DNA of 64,000 nt from Cycloclasticus sp. (GCA_002700385.1 PADC01000008.1:102485-166484), one strand, 5' to 3'. Positions 19,362-29,145 are shown, numbered from the stretch's first letter. Notes: generated by a model from the sequence alone, not told the origin. Made by a program: numbers and translations.

Positions 19362-20648
19362 ATGCGCGTTCATCTAAAAACTTTAGGCTGCCGATTAAAT
19401 GAAGCTGAAATAGAATCGTGGGCAGAAGATTTTAGCTCACGAGGTCATACACTGGTCGGCGAAGAAGACTCTGCGGATATTCTTGTGCTCAATACCTGCG
19501 CCGTGACACAAGGAGCCGTACGAAAGTCTCGCCAGTTAGTCCGTAAAGCACATAAAAAAAACCCAAAAGCCAAATTAGTTGTTAGCGGTTGCTATGCAAC
19601 ATTGAATGAACAAGAAACCTTGACTCTAGAGGGTGTAGACCTTCTGATTAATAATCAACAAAAAGACCAGCTCGTCGAACTCACTTTACAACAACTCAGT
19701 GAAGAAACCATGCCCCATGTGGCAACTGAACCAAGTGAGGTGGCTTTATTCTCACGAGGTCGTCAACGTGCCTTTCTAAAAGTGCAAGACGGCTGTCGCT
19801 ACCGCTGTAGCTTCTGCATTGTTACCCTGGCGAGGGGTGATGAAAAAAGCAAGCCGATTGATGATATTGTGACTCAAGCCAATCGGTATCATTCGCAAGG
19901 TATTAGTGAAATTATCATCACCGGTGTACACCTTGGAGGTTATGGCAGCGACATAGGGACTGACCTCTATCATTTAATAGCCGCTTTGCTTGAAAAAACA
20001 TCCATCCCTAGAATTCGCATGGGCTCGTTGGAACCTTGGGATTTGCCACAAGGCTTTTTTGAATTATTCGAAAACCCAAGGTTAATGCCACATATGCATT
20101 TACCCATGCAAAGTGGTTCTGACTCGGTCTTAAGAAGAATGTCCCGACGTTGTAAAACGGATGAATTTCGTCGGCTAGTCGCAGAAGCACGCCGATTGAT
20201 TCCTAACATTAATATCACCACTGACGTCATTGTCGGCTTCCCCGGTGAAACCGAAGAAGAGTGGCAGCAAACCTTAGACTTTATTAAAGAAATCCAGTTC
20301 GGTGATTTGCATATTTTCACTTACTCAACCCGAGACGGTACAAAAGCGGCTTCAATGCCGAATCAAGTCAGTTCAGCAATCAAAAAAAGTAGAAGCAAAG
20401 CCCTTCACCAATTAGCCGAAGCTTCAAAGCTGGAGAACATGAACCGTTTAATTGGTGAGACGGTCGATATTTTATGGGAAGATAACCATCAGCTTAATGC
20501 GGACGGTTCAAGCACCCTCTTTGGCTACACACCCAATTATTGTCGGGTCAAAATTAACACCAAACAAGTCGACACATTGGTAAATCGCATCACCCCATGT
20601 CATATCATAGCCATTGAGAATAACGTTTTTTACGGCAAATTAGTCTAA
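19362..20648 (+). CDS. mtaB: tRNA (N6-L-threonylcarbamoyladenosine(37)-C2)-methylthiotransferase MtaB
   Basis: A 428-residue radical-SAM methylthiotransferase that converts t6A37 to ms2t6A in tRNAs reading ANN codons. The N-terminal UPF0004 domain has three cluster cysteines (TLGCRLNEAE, LNTCAVT, VSGCYA). The radical-SAM cluster motif CRYRCSFC lies near residue 143, followed by GVHLGGYG. The C-terminal portion is a short TRAM-like segment. The MRVHLKTLGCRLN start is diagnostic of MtaB over MiaB or RimO. Its 3' end overlaps the convergent cysZ gene by 9 nt. Confidence 0.9.
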   Translation: MRVHLKTLGCRLNEAEIESWAEDFSSRGHTLVGEEDSADILVLNTCAVTQGAVRKSRQLVRKAHKKNPKAKLVVSGCYATLNEQETLTLEGVDLLINNQQKDQLVELTLQQLSEETMPHVATEPSEVALFSRGRQRAFLKVQDGCRYRCSFCIVTLARGDEKSKPIDDIVTQANRYHSQGISEIIITGVHLGGYGSDIGTDLYHLIAALLEKTSIPRIRMGSLEPWDLPQGFFELFENPRLMPHMHLPMQSGSDSVLRRMSRRCKTDEFRRLVAEARRLIPNINITTDVIVGFPGETEEEWQQTLDFIKEIQFGDLHIFTYSTRDGTKAASMPNQVSSAIKKSRSKALHQLAEASKLENMNRLIGETVDILWEDNHQLNADGSSTLFGYTPNYCRVKINTKQVDTLVNRITPCHIIAIENNVFYGKLV

Positions 20649-21371
20649 CTCGCCTCTTTCATAAAACATTTTTGTTGCTCCCGCCACTGAAATAGCGGGA
20701 GCAAATAAATTAATGACAGGAACCATTGTTGCTAACAGACTAACCCCACCAAATGTCAGGCTGTTTAAACGGGATTTATTCAAAATACGCTTCTGTTCAT
20801 TAAACATAATCTGATGGTTCTCAAACGAATACCCGCCATATTCAAATGTTAAAAACCAGGCGCTAAATAGTAACCATACCGGCAAACTGATGGCATTTAC
20901 ACCCGGAATAATCGAGAGCAATAACAGAGGAATCGCTCGAAGCAAATAATATGAGAACTTACGGCGTTCCAAATTAAGCATTTGCAAGACTTCCCTGAAC
21001 ACTGAGCCACTTGCAGGCTCAATATAAGGTTGGCCCCTCAAATGCGCCTCCACGCCTTTCGACAATTGACCATAAAAGGGTGCCGCAATAATATTCGCCA
21101 ACAAGGTAAAACAATAATAAACAATGGTCAGAATGCTTAGCAAAAAAACAGGTAAAACCAACCAAGCCAACCACGATAACCAGTCTGGCAACATTGAATT
21201 TACCGTGGTTGACAAATAATGCCAGAGCAGCCAACTAGCCAAACCAAATAAAGCGAAATTAACAATCAATGGAATAATAACAAATCGTCTTAATTTCGGC
21301 TGACTGATTAAATGTGCACCCGCAATAAAACAGGCTATGCTATGAGACAATGAATTTAAATCAGTTCGCAT
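20640..21371 (-). CDS. cysZ: CysZ/EI24-family sulfate transport membrane protein
   Basis: A 243-residue inner-membrane protein with about four long hydrophobic stretches. The pattern IACFIAGAHLISQPKLRRFVIIPLIVNF at the N-terminus and FYGQLSKGVEAHLRG in the loop matches the CysZ/DUF540 family. The family member CysZ mediates sulfate uptake for cysteine synthesis. No cysteine gene is adjacent, so the sulfate role is assigned by family only. Confidence 0.82.
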   Translation of the reverse strand: MRTDLNSLSHSIACFIAGAHLISQPKLRRFVIIPLIVNFALFGLASWLLWHYLSTTVNSMLPDWLSWLAWLVLPVFLLSILTIVYYCFTLLANIIAAPFYGQLSKGVEAHLRGQPYIEPASGSVFREVLQMLNLERRKFSYYLLRAIPLLLLSIIPGVNAISLPVWLLFSAWFLTFEYGGYSFENHQIMFNEQKRILNKSRLNSLTFGGVSLLATMVPVINLFAPAISVAGATKMFYERGELD

Positions 21372-21471
21372 TTTTTTAACCTAAAATTATTCAACTTATT
21401 AAGGCAGTATTTTGATAGAATCAAACAACATTTAATCATCATTTAGTCGCAATACATTTGGTAAAAGTCTA

Positions 21472-23097
21472 ATGGAACTAGCTTACGATAACACAACGAC
21501 TGACAGTATGAACAAGCCCAAAGCAAAAGTAATTACTGTTACAAGTGGTAAAGGCGGTGTAGGAAAATCCAGTACAGCCACCAACTTAGCACTCTCTCTT
21601 GCTGCACTGGATAAAAAAGTGTGCGTGTTTGACGCCGATGCCAGCTTGGCCAACATAAACATTCTGTTAGGTATTCAACCGGCGTACACCTTGCAGCATC
21701 TCCTTAAAGGAGAAAAAAACTTAAACGATATTATTATTGACGGCCCGCGCGGCCTAAAAGTTGTTCCCGGCGCAACAGGCATTGCTGAATACGCCCAACT
21801 ATCCATTGAGCAAAAATTAACTTTATTAACGGCTCTAGACCAGCTTCAGCAGGAGTTTGATTACCTCATTATCGATACAGCGGCAGGTATTGGTGATGAC
21901 GTACTCGATTTTATTAAGGCTTCTCAATTTTCGATTATTATTATCACCCCCGAACCCACTTCTTTAACCGACTCTTTTTCATTGCTCAAAGTCTTAAAAC
22001 GCGCCAACTATAAACGCACACCCTATATTTTGGTTAACATGGCTTTAGATCTTGAAAATAGCCAAGCGATTTATAAACGCTTTGAATCTGCCGTCAAAAA
22101 ATATGTCGACGTCAACATTGCTTACTTAGGCTACGTTCAGGTCGATGAATCCATGATTTCATCGGTCAAGCTTCAATGCCCTACTGTTCTATTAAGCCCT
22201 GATTCAAATGCGAGTCTTTGTTTTAAAAAATTAGCCACTGATTTGAACGAAAATATCGCTGATACGTCTGTTGATTCATTCAGTGAATTTTGGCGCCAAC
22301 AGGATGACATCGAGGAAATAATCGCAGAATCTCCATTAGAAAAACCAACTGATGCGTTTATCAACAAAGATAATACGCCAGATGTGATTGCACCTGTACC
22401 CTCTGCTACAACGCCTCTTAATTTTAAGCAAGCAGCCGATTTTTGTATTGCTCAATTATCCAATGGCCATTTGGACGAAACTGAGTCCAACGCTTTTTTA
22501 GATGCAATCACTCAATTTCAGCCTCAACAAGAACCGCTTTCGCCTGAAACAGCTCAAATACCGCCTGACTCTCCAGTACGGGCCTTTTATCAATATTTAG
22601 AGCAAAAATCTTTTCCTAAAGAAGTCATGCGCGAGGTCGTCGCTACACTTGAGCAAGCTTATTTTACAAAGCATGCTGACAGTTTAAATAGCTTTGACTC
22701 TACGGCATTAAAACTCTTCTCTCAATTTAATGGATCAGAAGAGGATTTACGCCACCTTAACCAACAAACTGTTGATTGCTTCCAGCGGCATTTTAAAAAG
22801 CCTTTATATGATATAACTGAACACCTGCAGGAACTGACCACATCTAATGATTTTAGCCAGGCCGCATTTGATGAGTTACTTGATAACTTATTGTCAACCT
22901 ATCAAGATCAATTTTCCAGTCGCTATAGAACGGACGCCGATGAAAGCTTAGAGCGTGCAAGAGAAGACATTTCAGTCTTACAGAAGCAACTGTCTGACAT
23001 CAATAATGAGCTGAATAGTACACACAGCCTGCTCAATGAGAAAACGCACCTGTTGGAACAGATTCAAGCGCTTTTACCGAGCACTAAAACTTCTTAG
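21472..23097 (+). CDS. MinD/ParA-superfamily ATPase, FlhG-like, with long C-terminal extension
   Basis: A 541-residue protein. Residues about 18-270 are a MinD-type P-loop ATPase with a deviant Walker A SGKGGVGKSS (25-34), CVFDADASLANINILLG as in FlhG/FleN, and IIDTAAGIGDDV as Walker B/switch II. FlhG controls flagellar number and is normally 270-300 residues. This protein has about 270 additional residues. They include helical segments and a terminal likely coiled coil (LERAREDISVLQKQLSDINNELNS). There is no flhF or fliA next to it. It could be a flagellar/pole regulator or a cargo-positioning ATPase. An ATG at 21508 (MNKPKAKV) is an alternative start. Confidence 0.78.
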   Translation: MELAYDNTTTDSMNKPKAKVITVTSGKGGVGKSSTATNLALSLAALDKKVCVFDADASLANINILLGIQPAYTLQHLLKGEKNLNDIIIDGPRGLKVVPGATGIAEYAQLSIEQKLTLLTALDQLQQEFDYLIIDTAAGIGDDVLDFIKASQFSIIIITPEPTSLTDSFSLLKVLKRANYKRTPYILVNMALDLENSQAIYKRFESAVKKYVDVNIAYLGYVQVDESMISSVKLQCPTVLLSPDSNASLCFKKLATDLNENIADTSVDSFSEFWRQQDDIEEIIAESPLEKPTDAFINKDNTPDVIAPVPSATTPLNFKQAADFCIAQLSNGHLDETESNAFLDAITQFQPQQEPLSPETAQIPPDSPVRAFYQYLEQKSFPKEVMREVVATLEQAYFTKHADSLNSFDSTALKLFSQFNGSEEDLRHLNQQTVDCFQRHFKKPLYDITEHLQELTTSNDFSQAAFDELLDNLLSTYQDQFSSRYRTDADESLERAREDISVLQKQLSDINNELNSTHSLLNEKTHLLEQIQALLPSTKTS

Positions 23098-23110
23098 TAA
23101 AGATCGTCAC

Positions 23111-23887
23111 TTAACGATTGAACAAGGTCTCGTAATTTTTGCTGCTTAATTCTGCAATCTTTGCTAGAGGAATCCCGCGTAATTCAGCCAATTTCTCAGC
23201 TACAAATTTCACATAATTAGGATAGTTTGGTTTACCTCGCATTGGCACCGGCGCAAGATAAGGTGAATCCGTTTCGATTAAAAATCGATCATTGGGAACT
23301 TTTTTAGCCACCTCTTGCACTTGTTTCGCATTCTTAAACGTGACGATACCGGAAAATGAAATATAAAACCCTAAATCCAAAGCTTTTTTTGCCATCGACC
23401 AGTCCTCGGTGAAACAATGCAAGACACCCCCTGCTTCACCAGCATTTTCTTCTTGCATAATCCTGATCGTATCGTCTTGAGCATTCCGAGTATGAATAAT
23501 AATAGGTTTATTAATTTTCTTAGCCGCCTCAATATGCTGCCGAAAACGTTGCTGCTGGACGGTCACTTCCTGTTCTTTTTCCACTCTAAAATAATCCAAT
23601 CCCGTTTCACCAATGGCGACAACTTGATCCTTTAACGCAATCTCCACCAGCTCCTTCGAACTCGGGTCGTATCCATCCATTTCATTTGGGTGAACACCTA
23701 CGGACAGCGAAATTTGTGGGTAACCGCTCACTAATTTCTGCATAGCTGGGTAATCTTCCCAATTGATTGATACACATAACAAATGGTCTAGCGAATCAGC
23801 TTTAACCGCTTCTAAATAATCACCGACATTATTCGAATAAGGCCTCAGATCAACACGATCCAGATGGCAATGTGAATCAATAAACAT
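23111..23887 (-). CDS. tatD: TatD-family metal-dependent deoxyribonuclease/hydrolase
   Basis: A 258-residue TIM-barrel hydrolase. The metal-binding IDSHCHLD lies at the N-terminus, then GETGLDYF near residue 95, IIHTRNA, and the terminal LIETDSPYLAP. The family acts as a 3'-5' exonuclease or D-aminoacyl hydrolase; the holB-linked member is often called YcfH. It is the last gene of the large minus-strand cluster and follows a terminator that separates it from the PilZ gene, so it may have its own promoter. Confidence 0.9.
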   Translation of the reverse strand: MFIDSHCHLDRVDLRPYSNNVGDYLEAVKADSLDHLLCVSINWEDYPAMQKLVSGYPQISLSVGVHPNEMDGYDPSSKELVEIALKDQVVAIGETGLDYFRVEKEQEVTVQQQRFRQHIEAAKKINKPIIIHTRNAQDDTIRIMQEENAGEAGGVLHCFTEDWSMAKKALDLGFYISFSGIVTFKNAKQVQEVAKKVPNDRFLIETDSPYLAPVPMRGKPNYPNYVKFVAEKLAELRGIPLAKIAELSSKNYETLFNR

Positions 23888-23900
23888 AATTTTATCCTGT

Positions 23901-23930
23901 AAAAAGAAAAAACGGCCCTATAGGCCGTTT
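23901..23930 (-). terminator. Rho-independent terminator after the PilZ gene
   Basis: On the minus strand AAACGGCC-TATAG-GGCCGTT is followed directly by TTTCTTTTT. It lies between the PilZ and tatD genes and ends the fab-pab-tmk-holB transcript. Confidence 0.8.
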
Positions 23931-23951
23931 AAACAACCTGATGGTGAATTA

Positions 23952-24308
23952 TTACATGGTATGTGTAGGTCTACCTGTTTCTGCCGTACCGGCTAAATAT
24001 GTTTCTATTTTTGCCCGTGCAGCGCCACCATCTTGCTCATTAAATTGAACACCAACACCATTAGAACGCGAGCCTTCGGCACCTACAGGAGTAATCCAGA
24101 TGATTTTTCCAGCCACAGGAATGCGCTCCACTTCCCCCATTAAGCTCAGCAGCATAAAAACTTCATCCCCCAAATTATATTTTTTGTGAGTGGGTATAAA
24201 TAACCCACCACCTTCTACATAATCCATAAACGCTGCATACAATGCATTTTTATCTTTAATCGTTAAAGACAAAATACCTTGACGAGATTCTTTTTCAGGA
24301 AGACTCAT
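23952..24308 (-). CDS. PilZ-domain protein
   Basis: A 118-residue single PilZ domain. The hydrophobic core (LGDEVFMLLSLMGEVERIPVAGKIIWITP) and GVGVQFNEQD match the family found next to holB in many gammaproteobacteria. That holB-linked PilZ type lacks the RxxxR c-di-GMP motif and acts in type IV pilus assembly in Pseudomonas. Here too the N-terminal RxxxR is not obvious: RQGI is present but not the full motif. A pilus or motility assembly role is therefore more likely than c-di-GMP sensing. It is 10 nt downstream of holB. Confidence 0.85.
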   Translation of the reverse strand: MSLPEKESRQGILSLTIKDKNALYAAFMDYVEGGGLFIPTHKKYNLGDEVFMLLSLMGEVERIPVAGKIIWITPVGAEGSRSNGVGVQFNEQDGGAARAKIETYLAGTAETGRPTHTM

Positions 24309-24318
24309 TTTCTAACCT

Positions 24319-25305
24319 TTATTGACCTGTTATCGAATAGCTTTGTATCGCAAATTCTTCAAACATTAATTGTTGATTGACTTGACTCTTTTCTAACGCC
24401 GCGATGCGACTTAAATCGTCCACCAGTGTACTCATTCCCTCTAAGTGTAGCTTTTCTATCAGAACTTTCAAGTCTCCAACCAGATCAGAATTTATTAACT
24501 GCTCTTCTTGCGAGCCATGGGCGTACTTTATGGCATCTGTTAACCAACTTGTTAACCATTTCAAAACAGGCAACCCTTTAAGAATAAAGCATTTTTCTGC
24601 AAATAAAATGGGATCTAAACGCCCATGTAATAGAGACAGAAAATCTTTCAGCAAAGAATCTCTGGCCTCTAAAGCATTTTTTTGCCAAAGATCATAAGCA
24701 AATAAAGGCACATGGTTGGCCATCGATAAATACTGATGGGCTTGATGACAACCCTCGTCAGACAGCCATGCCTGTGCTAAAACCTGATCCACATCATTGA
24801 CTTTGATCAATTGACATCGACTTTTAATCGTTGCTGGTAGATCCACCAACCGATGTGTTATTAAAATTAAGCACGTATTTTCGCTCGGTTCTTCCAGTGT
24901 TTTGAGCAAACTATTTGCTGCTGGCGAGGTCATTCCATCCGCCGGATCAAGGATAACCATTCTCGGTTTATTATAGTGAGTACTTAAGGCTAATGATGCA
25001 CTTATTTCACGGATCGCCTCAATTTTAATACTGTCTTTTTCGTCCTCAGGTCGCACGTAAAAAAAATCGGGGTAATTTTCTGCGTTGAATAACAGACATG
25101 ACTCACAAGAACCGCAAGGCAAATTATCAACCGGTGAAAGGCAAACAACACGGTTGGAAAAGGCCTTGGCTAACGCAGCTAACCCAAGGCCTGGGTCGCC
25201 CACCAACATCAGAGCACTTGGTAATTTATCTTGCAGCAAATACCGAGTTAGCTGCGCCCAATATCCACGCAACCAAGGATAAATAATAGGCTTTGGCTCA
25301 GGCAT
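24319..25305 (-). CDS. holB: DNA polymerase III subunit delta'
   Basis: A 328-residue clamp-loader subunit. The P-loop region is degenerate (GDPGLGLAALA), as expected for delta', which does not hydrolyse ATP. A zinc module follows (CLSPVDNLPCGSCESC), and the SRC motif appears in KSRCQLIKV. The C-terminal collar domain has the weak similarity usual for this subunit. The gene overlaps tmk by 8 nt, so the two are translationally coupled. Confidence 0.92.
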   Translation of the reverse strand: MPEPKPIIYPWLRGYWAQLTRYLLQDKLPSALMLVGDPGLGLAALAKAFSNRVVCLSPVDNLPCGSCESCLLFNAENYPDFFYVRPEDEKDSIKIEAIREISASLALSTHYNKPRMVILDPADGMTSPAANSLLKTLEEPSENTCLILITHRLVDLPATIKSRCQLIKVNDVDQVLAQAWLSDEGCHQAHQYLSMANHVPLFAYDLWQKNALEARDSLLKDFLSLLHGRLDPILFAEKCFILKGLPVLKWLTSWLTDAIKYAHGSQEEQLINSDLVGDLKVLIEKLHLEGMSTLVDDLSRIAALEKSQVNQQLMFEEFAIQSYSITGQ

Positions 25306-25927
25306 TCTTTAATATTTCATCCAAATGTTGGCGGATGTTTTTTTGTACGCTCTCAATACATTGGGAAGCATCAATAACACAAAACCTGTTGGGTTCTGCT
25401 TTCGCTCTGTTTAAATAAACTTCCCGCACTTGCTCAAAAAAAGCGTGTTGTTCAGATTCAAAACGGTCTGGTTGACTTCTATTCGCGGCTCGTTGCAAGC
25501 CAAGTTCCACCGATAAATCCAACAAAACGGTCTTATCTGGAGACAATCCTTTTTGAACAAAATGCTCCATCCATCTAATATCCGCCTCTTTGACACGCCG
25601 ACCACCCCCTTGGTAGGCATAAGTCGCGTCTGTAAAACGATCACATAGCACCCATTTACCGCTCTCTAGTGCTGGACGAATAACCTGTTCAAGATGTTGT
25701 GCTCGCGCTGCGAACATTAAGAGTACTTCAGACTCATCGCCTAGCGATTCTTGATCATGCTGCAATAGTATTTCTCTGATTCGCTCAGCAATGTTAGTTC
25801 CGCCGGGTTCTCTCGTTGTGATAACCTCTTTGCCAGCGGTTGTTAGGTAATCTGCAATAAAATCAAGATTTGTTGTTTTGCCGACCCCTTCAACGCCTTC
25901 AAGCGTTATAAACATGCCTTTCTTCAT
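25298..25927 (-). CDS. tmk: Thymidylate kinase
   Basis: A 209-residue dTMP kinase making dTDP for DNA synthesis. The P-loop is GVEGVGKTTN, DR and the LID region appear as CDRFTDATYAYQGGGR, and TREPGGT lies near residue 40. Its length matches the bacterial enzyme. Its ATG overlaps the mltG stop by one base, and its end overlaps holB. It is part of the conserved pabC-mltG-tmk-holB string. Confidence 0.96.
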   Translation of the reverse strand: MKKGMFITLEGVEGVGKTTNLDFIADYLTTAGKEVITTREPGGTNIAERIREILLQHDQESLGDESEVLLMFAARAQHLEQVIRPALESGKWVLCDRFTDATYAYQGGGRRVKEADIRWMEHFVQKGLSPDKTVLLDLSVELGLQRAANRSQPDRFESEQHAFFEQVREVYLNRAKAEPNRFCVIDASQCIESVQKNIRQHLDEILKNA

Positions 25928-26928
25928 TATTTTTTATTCCGCTGATATTTATCAACCGCTGCATTATGTTGCTTTAGTGTTTCTGAAAACACATGCGTCC
26001 CATCACCTTTGGAGACAAAGTATAATTTTTTAGTATCAAGTGGATGGAGAACGGCATCAATAGCCGCTTTACCAGGCATAGCAATCGGTGTTGGAGGCAA
26101 GCCATAACGTGTATAAGTATTATAAGGGGTATCTTCACGCAAATCTCGATATCTTATATCACCTTTAAAACGATCACCCATCCCATAAATAACGGTTGGA
26201 TCCGTTTGCAATTTCATGCCCATTTCTAGGCGCCGGATAAATACACCCGCTATTTCTTTACGCTCATGAGCCGCGCCTGTTTCCTTCTCTACTATAGAGG
26301 CTAAAATAAGTGCATCATAAACCGTTGGAATAACCTTTTTCTTATCCCTAGCAGGCCAGGCTGTGTGAATAAAATGTTGCATAGAACGATACGCACGCAT
26401 AATAATTTCAGCATCACTTGTATTTTTTATAAAGAAGTAAGTTTCTGCCAATAACATCCCTTCTAAATGTTTTTCTGGAATATTAAGCAGTTCTAAATAG
26501 CGGTTAATACTGACATTATCAGGCAACGTTTTTTTGATAGCCGGGTGGCGATGAATCTCCTGCAACACTTCTTTAAATGTTTGCCCTTCAATAATTGAAA
26601 GGGCATATTGATTGACTTTGCCTTTAACTAAAAAATTCAGGATGTCTACCGGAGTTAAGCCAGGAGAAAACGCGTATTCACCCGCTTGAATTTTATTCGC
26701 AACACCTTCAAAACGAACCAGCCATTTAAACCAACGCCCGTCCACCACACCTTTTTCATCCAGTGTTGAGGTAATTTGATTCAGGTTTTGACCTTGCTCA
26801 ATAGTAATAACCACAGAGCCCATTTGCTCCGTGATAGAAGAAGTGCTTATGGAGTTTTCGTACATCATCCAATACCAACCCACCACCAGACTGAAAATGA
26901 TAAGACTAAGAGCTATTAACCGTTTCAT
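25927..26928 (-). CDS. mltG: Endolytic transglycosylase MltG
   Basis: About 333 residues. A short cytoplasmic start is followed by one membrane anchor (LIALSLIIFSLVVGWYWMM), a LysM-like region, and the YceG catalytic domain with the presumed catalytic glutamate in ASIVEKETG. It cleaves nascent glycan strands and sets their length. The track extends the ORF upstream to 26994. I use the ATG at 26928 because it gives the family N-terminus MKRLIALSL and forms an ATGA overlap with the pabC stop, typical of translational coupling. Confidence 0.93.
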   Translation of the reverse strand: MKRLIALSLIIFSLVVGWYWMMYENSISTSSITEQMGSVVITIEQGQNLNQITSTLDEKGVVDGRWFKWLVRFEGVANKIQAGEYAFSPGLTPVDILNFLVKGKVNQYALSIIEGQTFKEVLQEIHRHPAIKKTLPDNVSINRYLELLNIPEKHLEGMLLAETYFFIKNTSDAEIIMRAYRSMQHFIHTAWPARDKKKVIPTVYDALILASIVEKETGAAHERKEIAGVFIRRLEMGMKLQTDPTVIYGMGDRFKGDIRYRDLREDTPYNTYTRYGLPPTPIAMPGKAAIDAVLHPLDTKKLYFVSKGDGTHVFSETLKQHNAAVDKYQRNKK

Positions 26929-27788
26929 GTGCCTTGAGCCCCAAACGCCTGAACTTGTCGCTGAATATCTGTCAGCAGATAGTTCAAAGCCCAACCCGCA
27001 TAGTGGTTATTCATTTTACGAAAAACTTGTCCATTCACTTTAAATTGTTTAACTGATCGAACCGGCATTAAACTATTCGTCATAAAAATCTCATCCGCAC
27101 TTTGTAGCTCTTCAAGTGTCAATTCTACCTCCCTGCATTCTATTCCCTCCTTGGCCGCTTGCTCTATTAAACGCTGACGAATAACACCTTCAACACCCGC
27201 ATTATCCAATAATGGCGTCATTAAAACATCATTCACTGCAATAAACAGGTTACTCATTGTTCCTTCGATCACGTTATCATCAACATCCAGCATTAGACCT
27301 TCAGCTGATTCAAAATTGGCTAACTCTTGGCGTGCTAATATGCGCTCTAACTGATTCAAATGTTTGATGCCAGCCAATAAAGGTTGCCGGCTGAGTCGGG
27401 TATGACATAAAAAAAGGTCCACACAACGCAACGATTTACTCACGCCTGCATCAGTCGGGGCAAAAGACACAACTCGGGTTATCTCAGGGTCTTTTGGGGG
27501 TTGAAAACCTCTTTCACCGATGCCTCTCGACAACAAAATTTTTATCACTCCGTTTTGATTGTTAGCAACTATTTGATTAATCTCTCTTTCTATAAGCTGA
27601 TCGTCTATTGGTGGGAAACCCAGTACTCTGCAACCACGTTTCAAACGTTGTAAATGTTCGGTTAGGTAACAAACTGCGTTTGCCTCAACTAGAATCGTTT
27701 CAAATAACCCATCACCATATTGAAAACCTCGATCAGACGAGTTTATAGAATGACCAATCTCACCATTAATTAAACTATTCAGTGTCAT
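26925..27788 (-). CDS. pabC: 4-amino-4-deoxychorismate lyase
   Basis: A 287-residue fold-type IV PLP enzyme that releases pyruvate from aminodeoxychorismate to give p-aminobenzoate for folate. DRGFQYGDGLFET is the standard N-terminal block. The PLP lysine lies in AGIKHLNQLERI near residue 146, and EGTMSNLFIA binds the cofactor phosphate. It overlaps pabB by 14 nt upstream and mltG by 4 nt downstream, so the pab pair is tightly coupled. Confidence 0.94.
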   Translation of the reverse strand: MTLNSLINGEIGHSINSSDRGFQYGDGLFETILVEANAVCYLTEHLQRLKRGCRVLGFPPIDDQLIEREINQIVANNQNGVIKILLSRGIGERGFQPPKDPEITRVVSFAPTDAGVSKSLRCVDLFLCHTRLSRQPLLAGIKHLNQLERILARQELANFESAEGLMLDVDDNVIEGTMSNLFIAVNDVLMTPLLDNAGVEGVIRQRLIEQAAKEGIECREVELTLEELQSADEIFMTNSLMPVRSVKQFKVNGQVFRKMNNHYAGWALNYLLTDIQRQVQAFGAQGT

Positions 27789-29130
27789 GAATATTTAACG
27801 CCTTGAGTAAGGCTTTGGCTTTATGTCGAGTTTCTTCTAACTCATTGTCCGCTACTGAATCCGCCACAATGCCGGCTCCTGTTCTTAATATCAACGTCCT
27901 ATCGTTCACGGTCATCGTTCTAATCAAAATGTTAAGGTCGAGATCTCCATTACGATTAATGTACCCCATCGATCCTGTGTACGCACCCCGCGGTGAATGT
28001 TCCAATTCATTGATAATTTCCATGCAACGAACCTTAGGGCAACCGGTAATCGTGCCTCCTGGAAAAACAGCCTTAATAATATCAGAGGGCGTCGTATCTG
28101 GTGATAATTTGCCACTGATATTGGAAACAATATGATGAACAGCAGCATAAGATTCAATCGTCATTTTTTCATCAACGTTGACTGTTCCAGTTTGACATAT
28201 ACGCCCTAAGTCATTGCGGATCAGGTCAATGAGCATGATATGCTCCGCACTTTCTTTTGTATTAGTCAGTAATTCTTCAGCCAGGCCTTTATCTAAGGCG
28301 ACATCATCGTGTCGGGGACGCGTTCCAGCAATCGGCCTCATTTGCACTACATCGCCAATACAATTAATCAAACGTTCTGGGGAGGATGAACAAATAACGC
28401 TTTTTCCGTATCTGGCTAAGCCCGAAAAAGGGGATGGATTGCATGCCCGTAATGAACGGTAAATATCAATATACTGGGTGCCGTTAGTAAGTTCTCCAGT
28501 CCATTGACGAGACAAATTCACCTGCAGGGTATCTCCTTCCACTAAATAGGCGTCAATTTTCTTCACACCGTCAAGAAACAACTCAGCGCTGTCTTCTTTA
28601 AGCACAACTGAAGGGGGAGTCTCAACCCATTGTGATATTTGGTTAATATCCATTAAGACCTCATCAATCAATGAGGTTTGATCCGATTCACAAACAATCC
28701 AGCAAGTCTTGTCTTTACGGTTTTTAATGATCGCTAGCGGAATACGAACAGCACTGGCCAATGGCAAGTTTTCATCAACTTTCAGGTCAGATAATTTTTT
28801 TTCTATCGAGCCGACTAATTCATAACTTAAAAAAACAAACCAACCCCCTGTAAAAGGAAGATTTTCATGATGGCTGAGTGTTTTCTTGTTTTGATTAAAT
28901 GATTGATCAAATTGACTAAAAAACTGTTCATCATTTAAGTCAGTCGATTCAATCACTTCACCCGGAAAACCGAATAAAATATCGACACTGTTATCAGAAG
29001 ATTGAACACCGTTGCTTTCCAATAAGAAAGGGTAGCGCGTTGGGTTAGCCGCATGGCAATCGAGTAAATCAATATCTGAAAAGACTTGGGTTTTAACATA
29101 CTCCCCACAATCTATGATTTCCAGCGTCAC
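27775..29130 (-). CDS. pabB: Aminodeoxychorismate synthase component I
   Basis: A 451-residue chorismate-utilising enzyme forming 4-amino-4-deoxychorismate with a glutamine amidotransferase partner (PabA, not in the window). The C-terminal chorismate-binding core shows IAGTRPRHDD, FPGGTITGCPKVRCMEIINELE and GAYTGSMGYI. The N-terminal anthranilate-synthase-I-like part is divergent, which favours PabB over TrpE. Linkage to pabC confirms the folate role. In many relatives pabC alone follows fabF; here pabB is inserted as well. Confidence 0.92.
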   Translation of the reverse strand: MTLEIIDCGEYVKTQVFSDIDLLDCHAANPTRYPFLLESNGVQSSDNSVDILFGFPGEVIESTDLNDEQFFSQFDQSFNQNKKTLSHHENLPFTGGWFVFLSYELVGSIEKKLSDLKVDENLPLASAVRIPLAIIKNRKDKTCWIVCESDQTSLIDEVLMDINQISQWVETPPSVVLKEDSAELFLDGVKKIDAYLVEGDTLQVNLSRQWTGELTNGTQYIDIYRSLRACNPSPFSGLARYGKSVICSSSPERLINCIGDVVQMRPIAGTRPRHDDVALDKGLAEELLTNTKESAEHIMLIDLIRNDLGRICQTGTVNVDEKMTIESYAAVHHIVSNISGKLSPDTTPSDIIKAVFPGGTITGCPKVRCMEIINELEHSPRGAYTGSMGYINRNGDLDLNILIRTMTVNDRTLILRTGAGIVADSVADNELEETRHKAKALLKALNIHDTE

Positions 29131-29145
29131 CCGATAATGTCTAAA

